NCBI GenBank assembly: GCA_934772445.1
Contig: CAKVMJ010000015.1
Coordinates: forward strand, 1 to 36,109
Reading direction: 5' to 3'
Source: an uncultured Clostridia bacterium
Lineage (GTDB): Bacteria > Bacillota > Clostridia > Christensenellales > UBA1242
DNA length: 36,109 bases
Each line of letters starts with the position of its first letter. Within the stretch, counting starts at the first letter, position 1. The position numbers and the translations under genes were made by a program. The notes under the pieces are model-generated. The model searched no databases. It saw only the letters and a list, made by a program, of their open reading frames with translations, and had not been told where the DNA came from. Positions 16,191 to 26,083 of the stretch are shown in pieces.

Positions 16191-16226
16191 TAAAAATAAG
16201 GAACTGTTTTAAATTCAATTCCTTAT
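16191..16226 (-). terminator. terminator of the unknown acidic-tailed protein gene
   Basis: ATAAGGAA (16196-16203) pairs with TTCCTTAT (16219-16226). On the minus strand the stem runs straight into a T-run (16191-16195). Confidence 0.7.
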
Positions 16227-16237
16227 GTTTTATTTTT

Positions 16238-17320
16238 CTACATTTCAAGATCATCTTCTAAATCGTCTTTATCATTATCTTTGCCAGTAATTATATTAAA
16301 CGCTTTTTCGGTTATATCTCTATTTAGGTTTACAATATCAACATAAGCTTCAAATTTTTCTTGATTTGATGCATCTTGTTTACCCCTTATATTACCTGCA
16401 TAATCAATATTGTAAAATTCAGGTACGGCATCAATAAAGTTATAACCCATTTGAGTTTTTGCATCAAAATATCTAATATTTAAATGTTCTAAAACGCCAC
16501 TAACAGAACATCTTCCATCATTCGTTTTCGCATTGATGCAACTTCTATAACAAGAATCATAAGGAACTTGCATTGGAAGATTTGTTAATAAATCATTTCT
16601 TGTAACGGTGGTTTCTGTTCTAACCTCATCTAAACCTAATGCATAACAAATTTGAACACCATTCAATGCAGCATCATAAGTTGGCATATTTTCTTCCATA
16701 TCAAATTTGTTTTTAGTAAAACTATAATTATGATATAACATATCTTCAACGATATTATATCCTTGCTCAAAGTTTTTAACAAACTTCATAGGGTCTTCTT
16801 TAAAATAATGAGTTTGATTAAAAGATAATGGATTACCATCAAAATATTGAGAATATTTTTCAAGGAAGAATGCAAGTGATTGACCATCTTTAACAGATTC
16901 ATCATATTCTGCTTCCAATTTTTCTTTTATCTCGGCTGGGATATATTTACCAGTGTTTGCAATACTCCAAACCACATTTTCATCAGTTAAATCATCTGGA
17001 GAAATTCCTGCCCTAGTGGAGTTATCTAAAGCAAATGTCATTCTTTCAATCTTTACTTCGCCTGTTTTTTCGTTATAACTACCCATACAACTAAAGGGTG
17101 CAACATCTTGAACATAATCACCTTCTAATGGATAGATTGCATATCTAAGCCCATCGCCTCTTTTTTCAAAACGCATACCCGCTAAGCGGATTTCTTCATC
17201 ATATTTTATTAAAACATAATTAACCTTATCTTTTTCGTTAAAACCAACAGCACCATAAAGCATTTTATCTTCTAACAACTTAGAGAAAAATTCATTATAA
17301 TCTTTTAAATTTTCTAACAT
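16238..17320 (-). CDS. uncharacterised soluble protein with acidic C-terminus
   Basis: I do not recognise this 360-aa protein. It has no signal peptide or membrane segment. The N-terminal half (about 1-110) looks like an alpha/beta domain with strands such as YGAVGF and NYVLIKY. A small cysteine group lies in DSCYRSCINAKTNDGRCSVSG (about residues 265-285). The tail is highly charged (GKDNDKDDLEDDLEM). ATG 17320 is preferred because AAGGTGG precedes it by 8 nt, and the longer GTG start at 17332 lies inside that site. It is transcribed alone and diverges from the rubrerythrin gene across a 116-bp gap. The shared promoter region hints at a stress link, but that is weak inference. Confidence 0.7.
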   Translation of the reverse strand: MLENLKDYNEFFSKLLEDKMLYGAVGFNEKDKVNYVLIKYDEEIRLAGMRFEKRGDGLRYAIYPLEGDYVQDVAPFSCMGSYNEKTGEVKIERMTFALDNSTRAGISPDDLTDENVVWSIANTGKYIPAEIKEKLEAEYDESVKDGQSLAFFLEKYSQYFDGNPLSFNQTHYFKEDPMKFVKNFEQGYNIVEDMLYHNYSFTKNKFDMEENMPTYDAALNGVQICYALGLDEVRTETTVTRNDLLTNLPMQVPYDSCYRSCINAKTNDGRCSVSGVLEHLNIRYFDAKTQMGYNFIDAVPEFYNIDYAGNIRGKQDASNQEKFEAYVDIVNLNRDITEKAFNIITGKDNDKDDLEDDLEM

Positions 17321-17353
17321 AATTAAAACCACCTTAAATTTAACTACACAAAT

Positions 17354-17382
17354 ATTCTAACATAAAATATATTTATTTTCAA
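17354..17382 (-). promoter_or_regulatory. promoter of the unknown acidic-tailed protein gene
   Basis: On the minus strand, TTGAAA (17377-17382) and TAGAAT (17354-17359) are 17 bp apart, and a TGT just before the -10 makes it an extended -10 promoter. Confidence 0.55.
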
Positions 17383-17436
17383 TACTTGTTTAAAAAATAA
17401 TTAAGAGGCAATAGTTATAAAATAAAGGAGAGAAAA

Positions 17437-18024
17437 ATGAAATTAATAGAAAGCGAAACTTATAAAAATTTAGCAAGAGCTTATGCTGGAGAATGTCAGG
17501 CACATATTAGATATAAATTTATTGAATATGGAGCAAGAAATGAAGGATATAAAACAATGGCAGAAATGATTGATTCGCTAGTTTACAACGAATTTAACCA
17601 CGCAAGAATGTTTTATACCAAAATTCAAGATGCTTCACCAGATGTTATCAAAAATATAGATATTGATGCTGGTTACCCTTTTAAAGAAAAATGGAACTTA
17701 CTTGAAAATTTAAAACTTGCAGCAGAAGATGAGAATTTAGAAGCCACAAAAATTTATCCTGAATTTATGAGAGTGGCTGAAGAAGAGGGCTTTAAGGATA
17801 TTGCAGAACTTTTTAGAAATATCATTCAAGTGGAAACTTGCCATAGCAAACTTCTAACTCAATTATATAATCAATTAAAAAATAAAACGCTTTATAAAAA
17901 ACCAACTAAAGTTAAATGGAAATGTGCGGATTGCGGATATGAAGCTGAAGGCAAAGAGGCTTGGGATATTTGCCCTTTATGCCAAGCAAAACAAGGAAGC
18001 GTTATGCTAAAGATTGAGGATTAA
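17437..18024 (+). CDS. rbr: rubrerythrin
   Basis: A peroxide-reducing diiron protein of anaerobes that protects the cytoplasm from oxygen and H2O2. The 195-aa protein has a four-helix ferritin-like domain with iron ligands Glu19, Glu52 and His55, a Glu in the EEEGFKDIAELF helix, and Glu133/His136. A C-terminal rubredoxin-like domain binds one iron through Cys163, Cys166, Cys179 and Cys182. Length and domain order are normal. An AAAGGAG ribosome site precedes the ATG. It is a monocistronic unit with its own terminator; no perfect PerR-type box is visible upstream. It marks the host as an anaerobe that meets oxygen stress. Confidence 0.95.
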   Translation: MKLIESETYKNLARAYAGECQAHIRYKFIEYGARNEGYKTMAEMIDSLVYNEFNHARMFYTKIQDASPDVIKNIDIDAGYPFKEKWNLLENLKLAAEDENLEATKIYPEFMRVAEEEGFKDIAELFRNIIQVETCHSKLLTQLYNQLKNKTLYKKPTKVKWKCADCGYEAEGKEAWDICPLCQAKQGSVMLKIED

Positions 18025-18053
18025 AGCCATATTTATCAAATCATTATAAAATG

Positions 18054-18083
18054 AAAAAACATACTAAAATTAGTATGTTTTTT
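18054..18083. terminator. bidirectional terminator after rubrerythrin
   Basis: AAAAAACATACTAA (18054-18067) and TTAGTATGTTTTTT (18070-18083) form a near-perfect hairpin that serves both converging genes. Confidence 0.85.
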
Positions 18084-18088
18084 GCATT

Positions 18089-21000
18089 TTAAATATGTTT
18101 CCAAACTGGAGATAATATCATATTTGAATCAGCCGTTATGATTGTTTCGCCTTTATAATCTTGTGAACTTACAGCTGTATCATACAAGTTGATTGCAGTG
18201 TCACCTTTAACCCAAGCAGCTGTTCTGAAATTATAAGATTTTACATATTTACAACTACAAGTTGCATCAATCTTTGTTACATCAATCGTAGCACCTTTTT
18301 CAATTTTTAGTTTGTTATTTGAAATTGAATAAGTGTTTGATGTGGCATTTGAAACATTTGTTGGTTGTTGTTTCCAACTTGAAACTGTCCACCAAGCTGG
18401 CTGAGTCCAAGCATAAGGATTGAATGTTACAACAACATAATCTTTAACTTCCCAAACTGCTATATATTTAACATTTTTTGCAGGTGTGATAATTGAACCA
18501 TTTAGAATATTATCCTCACCTTCAATTTTCCAACCTTTAAATACATATTCTGTTGTATAAGAAATATTATCTATTTTGAAATTTGAATATGATGGAAGAA
18601 TGATAGTAGTATTTTCATAAACATTTGAAATGTTATTATATCTGCCACCATTTTTAACTGTATAATCCGAATCTAATTCAACACTATACATATTTTTTGC
18701 ATACCAAGTGGTATTTGCTTTAACAACAAAATTTGTAACTAAATTTGCTTCGCTAAAATCTGAAGAAGTGTAATATTTTGTATTTTCATTGAAATGAACA
18801 CTTGTTGGGAATATAAATGTTTTACCCGCTTCAACTTTACCACTATAAACTAAGTTTCCAGCGCTATAGATATTAAGTGAATAAGTTTGAGTTATAATCT
18901 CTTCCCATTTTGCATAAAGAATTACATTTTCATTTGGCATAATAGAACTCGTAAATTCTTTTGTTAAATTAATATCTGAATACCAACCTTTAAACACTTT
19001 CAATTTACTTGTATTTTCATCTAAAGTAGTTTCGATATTTGCTGGCATTGGTAAGCTTAAAATTCCGCCTTCCAACGCTTTAATGCTATCTATTTGAATA
19101 CTCTCATTTGTTACAAATGTTATTGTTACATACTTTTTATCACTTATAATATCCCATTCTGCATACAAATCTGTATCGTATCTTGGATATGCTTTAGATG
19201 TATATTCTTTTCCATCTGCATAATACCAGCCAACGAAATTATAAATAATTTGTCTTGAACCATCATCAACAATTCTTTGTTCCATTGTTGGGAAACTAAG
19301 TGCTGTTCCGATTGAACCGGTTGATGTTTGGATTAAATTATTTCCATCATAGAATTTAACAGTACGCTCACCTTGGTTTGCGATTTGCCAAGCACCTGTA
19401 CCTATTTTTTCATATTCACCATCTAATTGGAAGAATGAGTTATTCAAATCAACAATCGCATTAGAAATATCTACATCCTTACCAATATCTATTAATTCCA
19501 ACTTTGTATCATTATCTGTTTTTAAGATAATTAAATTATCTAATAAAGATAAATTGAAATTTAATAAACCAATATAATCTTTATTATTTGTGGTTGCGTT
19601 ATTAATTGTGGTTAAATCAATATGAAGTGAGCCGATTTGGTCATTGTATGCAAGTTTGCCAATATTAACATCGCAAGAATGAACATCATTGTTTTTCTCA
19701 TAATTTAAGATAACATCGGAATAATCAAGTTTGCCTTGTTTTTCAGCTTCTGCTTTATTATTTTGACTTGTTTCAATTGCTTCATTTATCTTAGTTTGAA
19801 TTGTATCAGTAAATCCAAACAGCCATTGTACATAATTACTCAAATTATCTATTAAATAACTTGGAGTTATGCGTGTTAGTCTGCTTAATTCTTTATAAGC
19901 ACCCCATTTTTCATCGCAAGTTTTTAATATAATTTCGCCATCTTTATAATAGATTGAAATCTTACGCTCTCTTATATTAATAGCACCAAACCCTGTACCA
20001 CCAACACCATTTGTGTTTTTATTATTAACACCACCAATTAATGGATAATTGCTTATTTCAATTGCAATAATTGGATTTTTATCTGCATCTAATTCAACTT
20101 TGAAATCAACACCTAATTTAGCGGCATCTATTGATAAACTACCTAATCGTAAGTTCATTATAACGCCACCTGAGATATAATAATCATTCAAATTTGATGT
20201 GTTTACAAATGCTTTTAATAAAGAACTTGCTTCAGATAAATCTATAAATTCTTTTGTTTGATCAATATCATTAATACCATTAAATTTATTAAATACCAAT
20301 TTTAAATTGAAGTATTCATCAAATCCTGTACAAATATTTTCTAAGATAATTGCATCTAACTTATTATTTGATGTGTGGAATGAAACTATCATATCACTTT
20401 CAGCATTTTCATTAATTGCCGTGCCATCAAGAGTTAGAGTATAAACTCCATCTTTTAGTGAAATGTCTTTAACAAGTTCTAGCATATTCAATGGATTTTC
20501 TAAATCAATTGCTGGAATAGCTGTTTTTAAATTATCCATATTTAATCCCAAATCACCAGAAACCGAATCTAGCAATGGAATAGAGCTTGTATCAATTCCA
20601 AACATTTCTAAAATGATTGATAGAATTTCTTTAATACTATTTCTTTGCAATTTAATTCTAAAGCCATTATAGTTTACAAACAAATAATCGTTTTTGTAAT
20701 TTAAATCTAGCGGAGTTTTTAATTCGTTTCCAAGCCTTACATTTGCATTACCGCTAAATCCATTCTTGAAATCTAATTGAATTAAACCTTCTGCTTTATA
20801 AGTTTGATTTACACCATTAAATACATCTGCACTACCCTGAATTTCAAAACCATCTTCCTTTACAGTTTTTACAAGTATTTCAAATATATCTGTGCAAACT
20901 GTATAGTGATAATATTCTGAAGGATTGATTAAATCTAATTCAAATCTATTAAACTCTTTGCAATCAATCTTTAATTCAATGTTATTTGATTTAAAATCCA

Positions 21001-24000
21001 CATAATCCACAACATTTGAATATCTTAAATCAAATTTATAATCTTTAAATTCGCAAGATGCTGTGGTATTTGAAATTAAGATATTTTTAATCATTCCTAA
21101 ATGATAATCATCTAAGTTGATTGTTTTTGTTAATTCCAAGTTTGCATTTAAGTTTTCATTTAACCAAGTGATGAAATCATTTAATTCATTAAACTTACCA
21201 TAAATTTTCAAGCCATCAAGATTGATATATAATGTGTTGTTTTCAGCATATAAATCAATATTTATACCTTTGAATGTTGTTTTGAAATAACCAAGAATTT
21301 CCTTGCCCTCAAGTTTTACGGCATAATCAACAGATAATTCTTGAGCTTCTCCCATAACTTCAAAGATTAACTTTAAGTTTCCGCTAATCGCTTTATTTTC
21401 AAGTGTGTTATAAGTGGCTTTAACTAAACCCATAAAATCTACCACATTATAATAGTTTTCATCAACAACCACTTCTTTATCTTCAACGATTGTTACTATT
21501 GCTTTAATATCTTTATAAGTTGCATTAATAGAATTTACTTTATTATCTTTAATATTAATAATTCCATTAACATCTTCATAAGAAATATTAATTTCATTTT
21601 CATTTAACGAGAATATCAATTTAGAAATAATTGCTAAAATTTCTTCCTCACCAATTGAATCTTTGCTTGGTAATTTATTTAATAATTCATCTATATTAAT
21701 ATCTGGAATTTCAACATTAAATGTTTCTTTTACAAATGCTAATATGCTATCTATTTCATCTATCTTAAACTTTAATTTTAAGCCATCAATATTTAAATAG
21801 ATTATTTTATTTATTAATTTAACTTCAATTGTTCTATCATATAAAACTGTGTTTAATTCAGCTTTTATTTCGCCATTTTCATAACCTATAAAGCCTAAAA
21901 TATTGTAGTTTTTATAGGTTAAATCAATATTTGCATAGTACTTGCTAGATTTTACATACTCAATTGTGTTATCAACTAATTTAGCAATATCCACAATTTC
22001 CATAAAATCATTTTTATTTAATTCAGTTTTCTCGATTGCGTTAACTTTATTTAGTTTTAAATTAACAATATAATTATCAAAACTAATTTCCGCCATCAAG
22101 CCATCATTGATTTCAAGCAAGAAATTCAATCCTAAAGCTTTAATATTTATCACATTCTCATCAAACGCAAATCTATCAAAACCGCTTTCCAATAATTGAT
22201 TAGCAACACCTAATAGAATATTTTTATTCTCATCTAAATTAATATCTAATTGTATGTACTTGCTTATTAAATCAACCAATTCATTTATATCTGAAATATT
22301 TGAATGAAGGTTCAGATTTAAAACGCATATATAAATATCTTTATCATCTAAGATAACTTTTGCAGTTTGAGATTTATAACTTGCAATTAATTCTAGATAA
22401 ATAGCATTTTCAACAGAGATTTTATAATCAATTGCAATATTTCTATTATCAATAGTTATATATGCCCTACCCTCAAAATTGTTTGCAGAGAATAAATCTT
22501 TAAACTTAAACGCTTGGTCGAATACATCATTAATTTCATTAAACTTTTTATTTGGAACTTCAATTACATTTGTTTCGTAATCAACATCAACATTCAATGC
22601 TAATTCATTAAAGTTTACATTAATTTTATTAATCTTTCCATCATCTAATTTTATATCAATGCTCAAACTATTTGTAATTTGAATAAATATTTCAGAAGCA
22701 CCAGCAGATAATTTATCTATGATGCCAAGTTTAAATTCTTTAAAACTTTCTTCTAATTTTTTGAAATTATTTTCATCAAATGAAACACCAGTTAAAGATT
22801 GAATATAATTTAAAACTTCTGGTAGTTCATCAATACCCAATGTTAAATTTACATTTAGAATACTTAAATAAACTTTATTATTTACAAACCAACCTTCAAC
22901 ATTAACGCCTTTTATGTTAGTTTGGAAATAAGCTTTAATTCCATTATCATTTTGGATATTAACATTAATCACAAATTGTTCATTTTTATAATTTACAACA
23001 AATCGACTATTAATGTATTTTGCCTTTAGAGCATACTTAAATGATTTAGCTACTCCAACCATATCGCTAACAGATGTGTCATATTCTTTCTCTTCATCTT
23101 TCGAGATAGAACAAACCACAAAGTTATTATCTTTCAAAATAGTTTTTGCATAGTTTTCGCCATTAATAACAGTTATATTAGATAAGAAATTATCCTCTAT
23201 TTCAAATCTGAAATCTGTGGCACTATTAGGCAAGTATTTGATAAGTTTATTTGCATTAAACACGCTAAATGAAACCACATTATTATTTATAACAATATTT
23301 CCAACTTTTAAATATTCGAAAATATCGCTAATTTTTATATTTAATATCTCTTTAATTTCGCTTGTAATTTTCTCGCCACTAGGTTTTGAAATTTCTTCAT
23401 TTTCGTTTTCATCACCCAAAACTTCAACAATTTCATTTAAAAGCGAATCCAATTCACTTATTCTGGCTTTAAATTTAAGGTTTTCAATTGACATATAAAT
23501 ATAATCATCAAAAACATAAATTGTTAGCCTTGAACCTAAGATTGTGGTTGTGGCTTCAGCTTTAAAGCCATTAGATAAATCAACTTTAACATTTGCTTTA
23601 TAGATATTACCTCTATCGCAAATCTCAAAATCAAAGTTATACTTTTGTCCAGTTAATCTATCATAGAAACTTTGCAATGTACTTGGATTAACAACAACTT
23701 CCATATGGTCGCTATCATCATATTCAATCTTTTCATCGTTTGCATATAGTTTAATTGTTGCAGTGGCTTTATCATAAGTTACATCTGCAACCACTTCGCC
23801 ATATTCAGAAACACTAAATCTAGCATCCACTCCGCCAAAACCTGAAGAGATTATCTTGCCAGCAGTTGCTAAAATTTTATCAACTGAGAAACTACTAATA
23901 TCTGCCAAACCAATATTTATTTTTTCATCAACGAACGTTGACATCACCCAATTGATTATTTCAACAAAGTTTTCAATTTTGAATTTATATTTTAAATCAT

Positions 24001-24991
24001 TAATTTGTAAGTAAACTTCATTACCTTTAACAATTCCATTAATATCAACGCCTAGTATTTTAGTTTGGAATTGCAAACCAAAATCTTCTTCAAATCTTGC
24101 GTTTACCAAAACATCAACTTTAACACCTTCAATATCTAATGAAACTTCTGTGGTTAAACCTTTAGAAGCAATTATCTTATTAATTGGTTCAACAAAATTT
24201 GTAATATCTGGTACTTCAATAAATTTAACAGGTGCATTAATAGAAACTTTTTTAGTTGTATCAACAGTAATATCTGCTTTCAAGCCAACTTCATCTATTA
24301 ATGTTTGGGGCAAACTAATATTTTTTAGTTTGTAATCTTTATCTGTTTTTATATTTATCTTAACATCATCATTTAGAGCAAACACAATATCGTTATAATT
24401 TTCACATTCAGTAACTTCTAATTTATCGCCTAACTTAGAAATCATTCCCATATCAAACGAACTTGAAATATCATTCAAATTCAAATCAATATTCAATGCT
24501 TTTAAAACAATACCTATTGATTGCATTATTGTTTTATTTTTTATCTTAAAACTAACATTATTAATTGTTAGATATAAATCGCCATCATAAACAACCCCAA
24601 ATTCATATCTTTGGCCATTAAACTTAACTTGGCCATTAACTTCTGCTTGAACATCTTTAAATCCATCGGCAATTTTCAAATTTATAGCAGTGTCAATATC
24701 AATTAATCCTGCTTCTAAAGTTTCAATTGCGATTGAACCATTAAGTTGCATATCCGATGTACTCATAAGTCCAGAGATTAATTGAGCCATAGGAGTTGGA
24801 GGTGTGTCATCATCTGTGGAAGCATCAAGCGCAGGAGGTTTTATTACAACCGTTGGAGTAACCATTACCACACCAACGGTTAAAATCAAGGTAACCATTA
24901 AGTAAAGAGCAAAGTATCTAAAGAAACTTTTAACTTTCCCGGGTTTTCTTACTTTTTCAATTCTATCTTCTTCTAACATCATTGAATCCAT
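18089..24991 (-). CDS. giant protein of eight ~185-aa tandem modules plus C-terminal InlB repeats
   Basis: A 2300-aa membrane-anchored protein. Residues 1-20 are charged and cytoplasmic, 24-47 form one membrane segment, and 50-70 are a Pro/Asp/Thr-rich linker. Residues about 80-1480 hold eight copies of a module of roughly 185 aa. Each copy has a strand pair ending in a line like 'YLxIxxLKxKxxIxEL', found near residues 138, 326, 495, 706, 886, 1064, 1254 and 1435, followed by a helix (e.g. LLNEIVEVL). About 1480-1870 is a divergent segment. About 1877-2182 holds four InlB-type repeats (FVGWYYADGKEY...LYAEW), and the end is degenerate. Curved beta modules with a hydrophobic face recall LolA/LppX-type lipid-carrying lipoproteins, but this is resemblance only. 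It follows its partner gene by 16 bp. I found no named family for the modules. Confidence 0.8.
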   Translation of the reverse strand: MDSMMLEEDRIEKVRKPGKVKSFFRYFALYLMVTLILTVGVVMVTPTVVIKPPALDASTDDDTPPTPMAQLISGLMSTSDMQLNGSIAIETLEAGLIDIDTAINLKIADGFKDVQAEVNGQVKFNGQRYEFGVVYDGDLYLTINNVSFKIKNKTIMQSIGIVLKALNIDLNLNDISSSFDMGMISKLGDKLEVTECENYNDIVFALNDDVKINIKTDKDYKLKNISLPQTLIDEVGLKADITVDTTKKVSINAPVKFIEVPDITNFVEPINKIIASKGLTTEVSLDIEGVKVDVLVNARFEEDFGLQFQTKILGVDINGIVKGNEVYLQINDLKYKFKIENFVEIINWVMSTFVDEKINIGLADISSFSVDKILATAGKIISSGFGGVDARFSVSEYGEVVADVTYDKATATIKLYANDEKIEYDDSDHMEVVVNPSTLQSFYDRLTGQKYNFDFEICDRGNIYKANVKVDLSNGFKAEATTTILGSRLTIYVFDDYIYMSIENLKFKARISELDSLLNEIVEVLGDENENEEISKPSGEKITSEIKEILNIKISDIFEYLKVGNIVINNNVVSFSVFNANKLIKYLPNSATDFRFEIEDNFLSNITVINGENYAKTILKDNNFVVCSISKDEEKEYDTSVSDMVGVAKSFKYALKAKYINSRFVVNYKNEQFVINVNIQNDNGIKAYFQTNIKGVNVEGWFVNNKVYLSILNVNLTLGIDELPEVLNYIQSLTGVSFDENNFKKLEESFKEFKLGIIDKLSAGASEIFIQITNSLSIDIKLDDGKINKINVNFNELALNVDVDYETNVIEVPNKKFNEINDVFDQAFKFKDLFSANNFEGRAYITIDNRNIAIDYKISVENAIYLELIASYKSQTAKVILDDKDIYICVLNLNLHSNISDINELVDLISKYIQLDINLDENKNILLGVANQLLESGFDRFAFDENVINIKALGLNFLLEINDGLMAEISFDNYIVNLKLNKVNAIEKTELNKNDFMEIVDIAKLVDNTIEYVKSSKYYANIDLTYKNYNILGFIGYENGEIKAELNTVLYDRTIEVKLINKIIYLNIDGLKLKFKIDEIDSILAFVKETFNVEIPDINIDELLNKLPSKDSIGEEEILAIISKLIFSLNENEINISYEDVNGIINIKDNKVNSINATYKDIKAIVTIVEDKEVVVDENYYNVVDFMGLVKATYNTLENKAISGNLKLIFEVMGEAQELSVDYAVKLEGKEILGYFKTTFKGINIDLYAENNTLYINLDGLKIYGKFNELNDFITWLNENLNANLELTKTINLDDYHLGMIKNILISNTTASCEFKDYKFDLRYSNVVDYVDFKSNNIELKIDCKEFNRFELDLINPSEYYHYTVCTDIFEILVKTVKEDGFEIQGSADVFNGVNQTYKAEGLIQLDFKNGFSGNANVRLGNELKTPLDLNYKNDYLFVNYNGFRIKLQRNSIKEILSIILEMFGIDTSSIPLLDSVSGDLGLNMDNLKTAIPAIDLENPLNMLELVKDISLKDGVYTLTLDGTAINENAESDMIVSFHTSNNKLDAIILENICTGFDEYFNLKLVFNKFNGINDIDQTKEFIDLSEASSLLKAFVNTSNLNDYYISGGVIMNLRLGSLSIDAAKLGVDFKVELDADKNPIIAIEISNYPLIGGVNNKNTNGVGGTGFGAINIRERKISIYYKDGEIILKTCDEKWGAYKELSRLTRITPSYLIDNLSNYVQWLFGFTDTIQTKINEAIETSQNNKAEAEKQGKLDYSDVILNYEKNNDVHSCDVNIGKLAYNDQIGSLHIDLTTINNATTNNKDYIGLLNFNLSLLDNLIILKTDNDTKLELIDIGKDVDISNAIVDLNNSFFQLDGEYEKIGTGAWQIANQGERTVKFYDGNNLIQTSTGSIGTALSFPTMEQRIVDDGSRQIIYNFVGWYYADGKEYTSKAYPRYDTDLYAEWDIISDKKYVTITFVTNESIQIDSIKALEGGILSLPMPANIETTLDENTSKLKVFKGWYSDINLTKEFTSSIMPNENVILYAKWEEIITQTYSLNIYSAGNLVYSGKVEAGKTFIFPTSVHFNENTKYYTSSDFSEANLVTNFVVKANTTWYAKNMYSVELDSDYTVKNGGRYNNISNVYENTTIILPSYSNFKIDNISYTTEYVFKGWKIEGEDNILNGSIITPAKNVKYIAVWEVKDYVVVTFNPYAWTQPAWWTVSSWKQQPTNVSNATSNTYSISNNKLKIEKGATIDVTKIDATCSCKYVKSYNFRTAAWVKGDTAINLYDTAVSSQDYKGETIITADSNMILSPVWKHI
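20552..24754 (-). repeat. eight tandem ~185-aa protein modules
   Basis: Codes for residues about 80-1480. The conserved signature recurs at spacings of roughly 188, 169, 211, 180, 177, 190 and 182 residues. The copies are well diverged at DNA level, so the array is old, unlike the InlB arrays nearby. Confidence 0.7.
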
Positions 24992-25007
24992 TTAACCTAC
25001 TCCCCTT

Positions 25008-25904
25008 TTAATCCTTTGGAAATTCTACATTTGAATATGTATAATTTTCAGTAATATCACCCTTTGTTGGAACATACATCGAACCAAGTGCTGGGATTGC
25101 TACTTGATAGCTTTCTTGATAGCGAATTTGTTGGAACTGCCAATTATTATCAATTTCAAATGTTATTTTAATACTTTCAAATTTAGGGATTTTTGTTGCA
25201 CCTGATGTTACATTTATCTTTTTGCCATATTTCATTGTGGAATAGTTTGTTTCAAGTTCAACGAAATAAACTAAATTTCCGTTTGCTTTTGTTTCAACCT
25301 TTCCAGAATCTTTAACTGTTTTAGATGAAACTATATAATAAATGAAATCTGATGGCGAAATACCATATTTATCTTTAAAGTCATCATAAGACAAAGTTTC
25401 TTTTTTATCCTTAGACCATTTTGCCGAACCATCATCTTTTATATTCGAACCAGAGAATATATCAATTGATGCATTCTCTATATTATAAAGTTGTCGTTCA
25501 GCAACAGAAACAACACCACTACTTATCTCTTCAATAAAATAGTCGTTCCCCTTTCTATATTTCTTTGCAAACATTCCTTGAGTTACGCCCATTGCTGTAA
25601 TTTTACCTAAACCATTCTTTGCGACATTCTCAGCTTTACCCAAATAATATTCCGCAAGCACAAAATTCTCCACAACACTCATCTGTTCTGGAGTTTTTCC
25701 CTCTGCTTTTAACATAACAGCATTAACATCATCTCTTATGTTTTCCTCAGTTTCAACAACTGCCGCAAACTCTGTTTTGAAATTTGCAATAATATATGTA
25801 CTTAAAAAATATGTTGAAATCATAGCAAGAACTAACACTGCTACGAGTTTATAATTAATTCTCTTAAAAAAAGTTTTTACTTTATTCAATTTTATACCCA
25901 CCAT
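25008..25904 (-). CDS. membrane-anchored extracellular protein, partner of the eight-module protein
   Basis: A 298-aa protein of no family I recognise. It has a basic N-terminus, one membrane segment (about 18-41) and an extracellular remainder. A helical part (about 45-125; TEENIRDDVNAVMLKAEG) is followed by a beta-rich part with strands such as NLVYFVELETNYS, FESIKITFEIDNNWQFQQIRY and ITENYTYSNVEF. It is first in an operon with the giant eight-module protein, 16 bp apart. That giant also has beta-rich extracellular domains, so the two probably work together at the cell surface. The ATG at 25904 has no ribosome site. The TTG at 25889 is preceded by GGTGGG at the right spacing and may be the real start. 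Confidence 0.7.
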   Translation of the reverse strand: MVGIKLNKVKTFFKRINYKLVAVLVLAMISTYFLSTYIIANFKTEFAAVVETEENIRDDVNAVMLKAEGKTPEQMSVVENFVLAEYYLGKAENVAKNGLGKITAMGVTQGMFAKKYRKGNDYFIEEISSGVVSVAERQLYNIENASIDIFSGSNIKDDGSAKWSKDKKETLSYDDFKDKYGISPSDFIYYIVSSKTVKDSGKVETKANGNLVYFVELETNYSTMKYGKKINVTSGATKIPKFESIKITFEIDNNWQFQQIRYQESYQVAIPALGSMYVPTKGDITENYTYSNVEFPKD

Positions 25905-25928
25905 TTATAACCATAACACATCAAAATT

Positions 25929-25947
25929 ATAGTTACATAGTAACTAT
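25929..25947. promoter_or_regulatory. operator-like palindrome over the -10 box
   Basis: ATAGTTACATAGTAACTAT has 8-bp perfect arms around ATA and overlaps the -10 box of the two-gene operon. This is typical of a dimeric repressor site. The half-site TAGTTACATA recurs at 35640-35649. Confidence 0.6.
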
Positions 25948-25971
25948 ACCATATTTTTTAGATATAGTCAA
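25943..25971 (-). promoter_or_regulatory. promoter of the partner/eight-module operon
   Basis: TTGACT (25966-25971) and TATAGT (25943-25948) on the minus strand, 17 bp apart, close to consensus. Confidence 0.7.
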
Positions 25972-26048
25972 GGATTAATCTTTAATATATGCTATTAAGA
26001 TAATAACCTAAAAAATGACAAAGTTAGACAAGTTTTATAATTTGTAAA

Positions 26049-26075
26049 TAAAAAAAATTGGAAATTATATTCCAA
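26049..26075 (-). terminator. terminator of the helicase-loader operon
   Basis: TTGGAA (26058-26063) pairs with TTCCAA (26070-26075). On the minus strand eight or more T residues follow directly (26049-26057). Confidence 0.75.
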
Positions 26076-26083
26076 CTTTTTAA

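Noticed and set aside
18089..24991. Non-ribosomal or polyketide megasynthase, because of size and modularity
   Set aside because: No carrier, condensation or adenylation motifs. The protein has a membrane anchor, beta-rich modules and InlB repeats, so it is exported.
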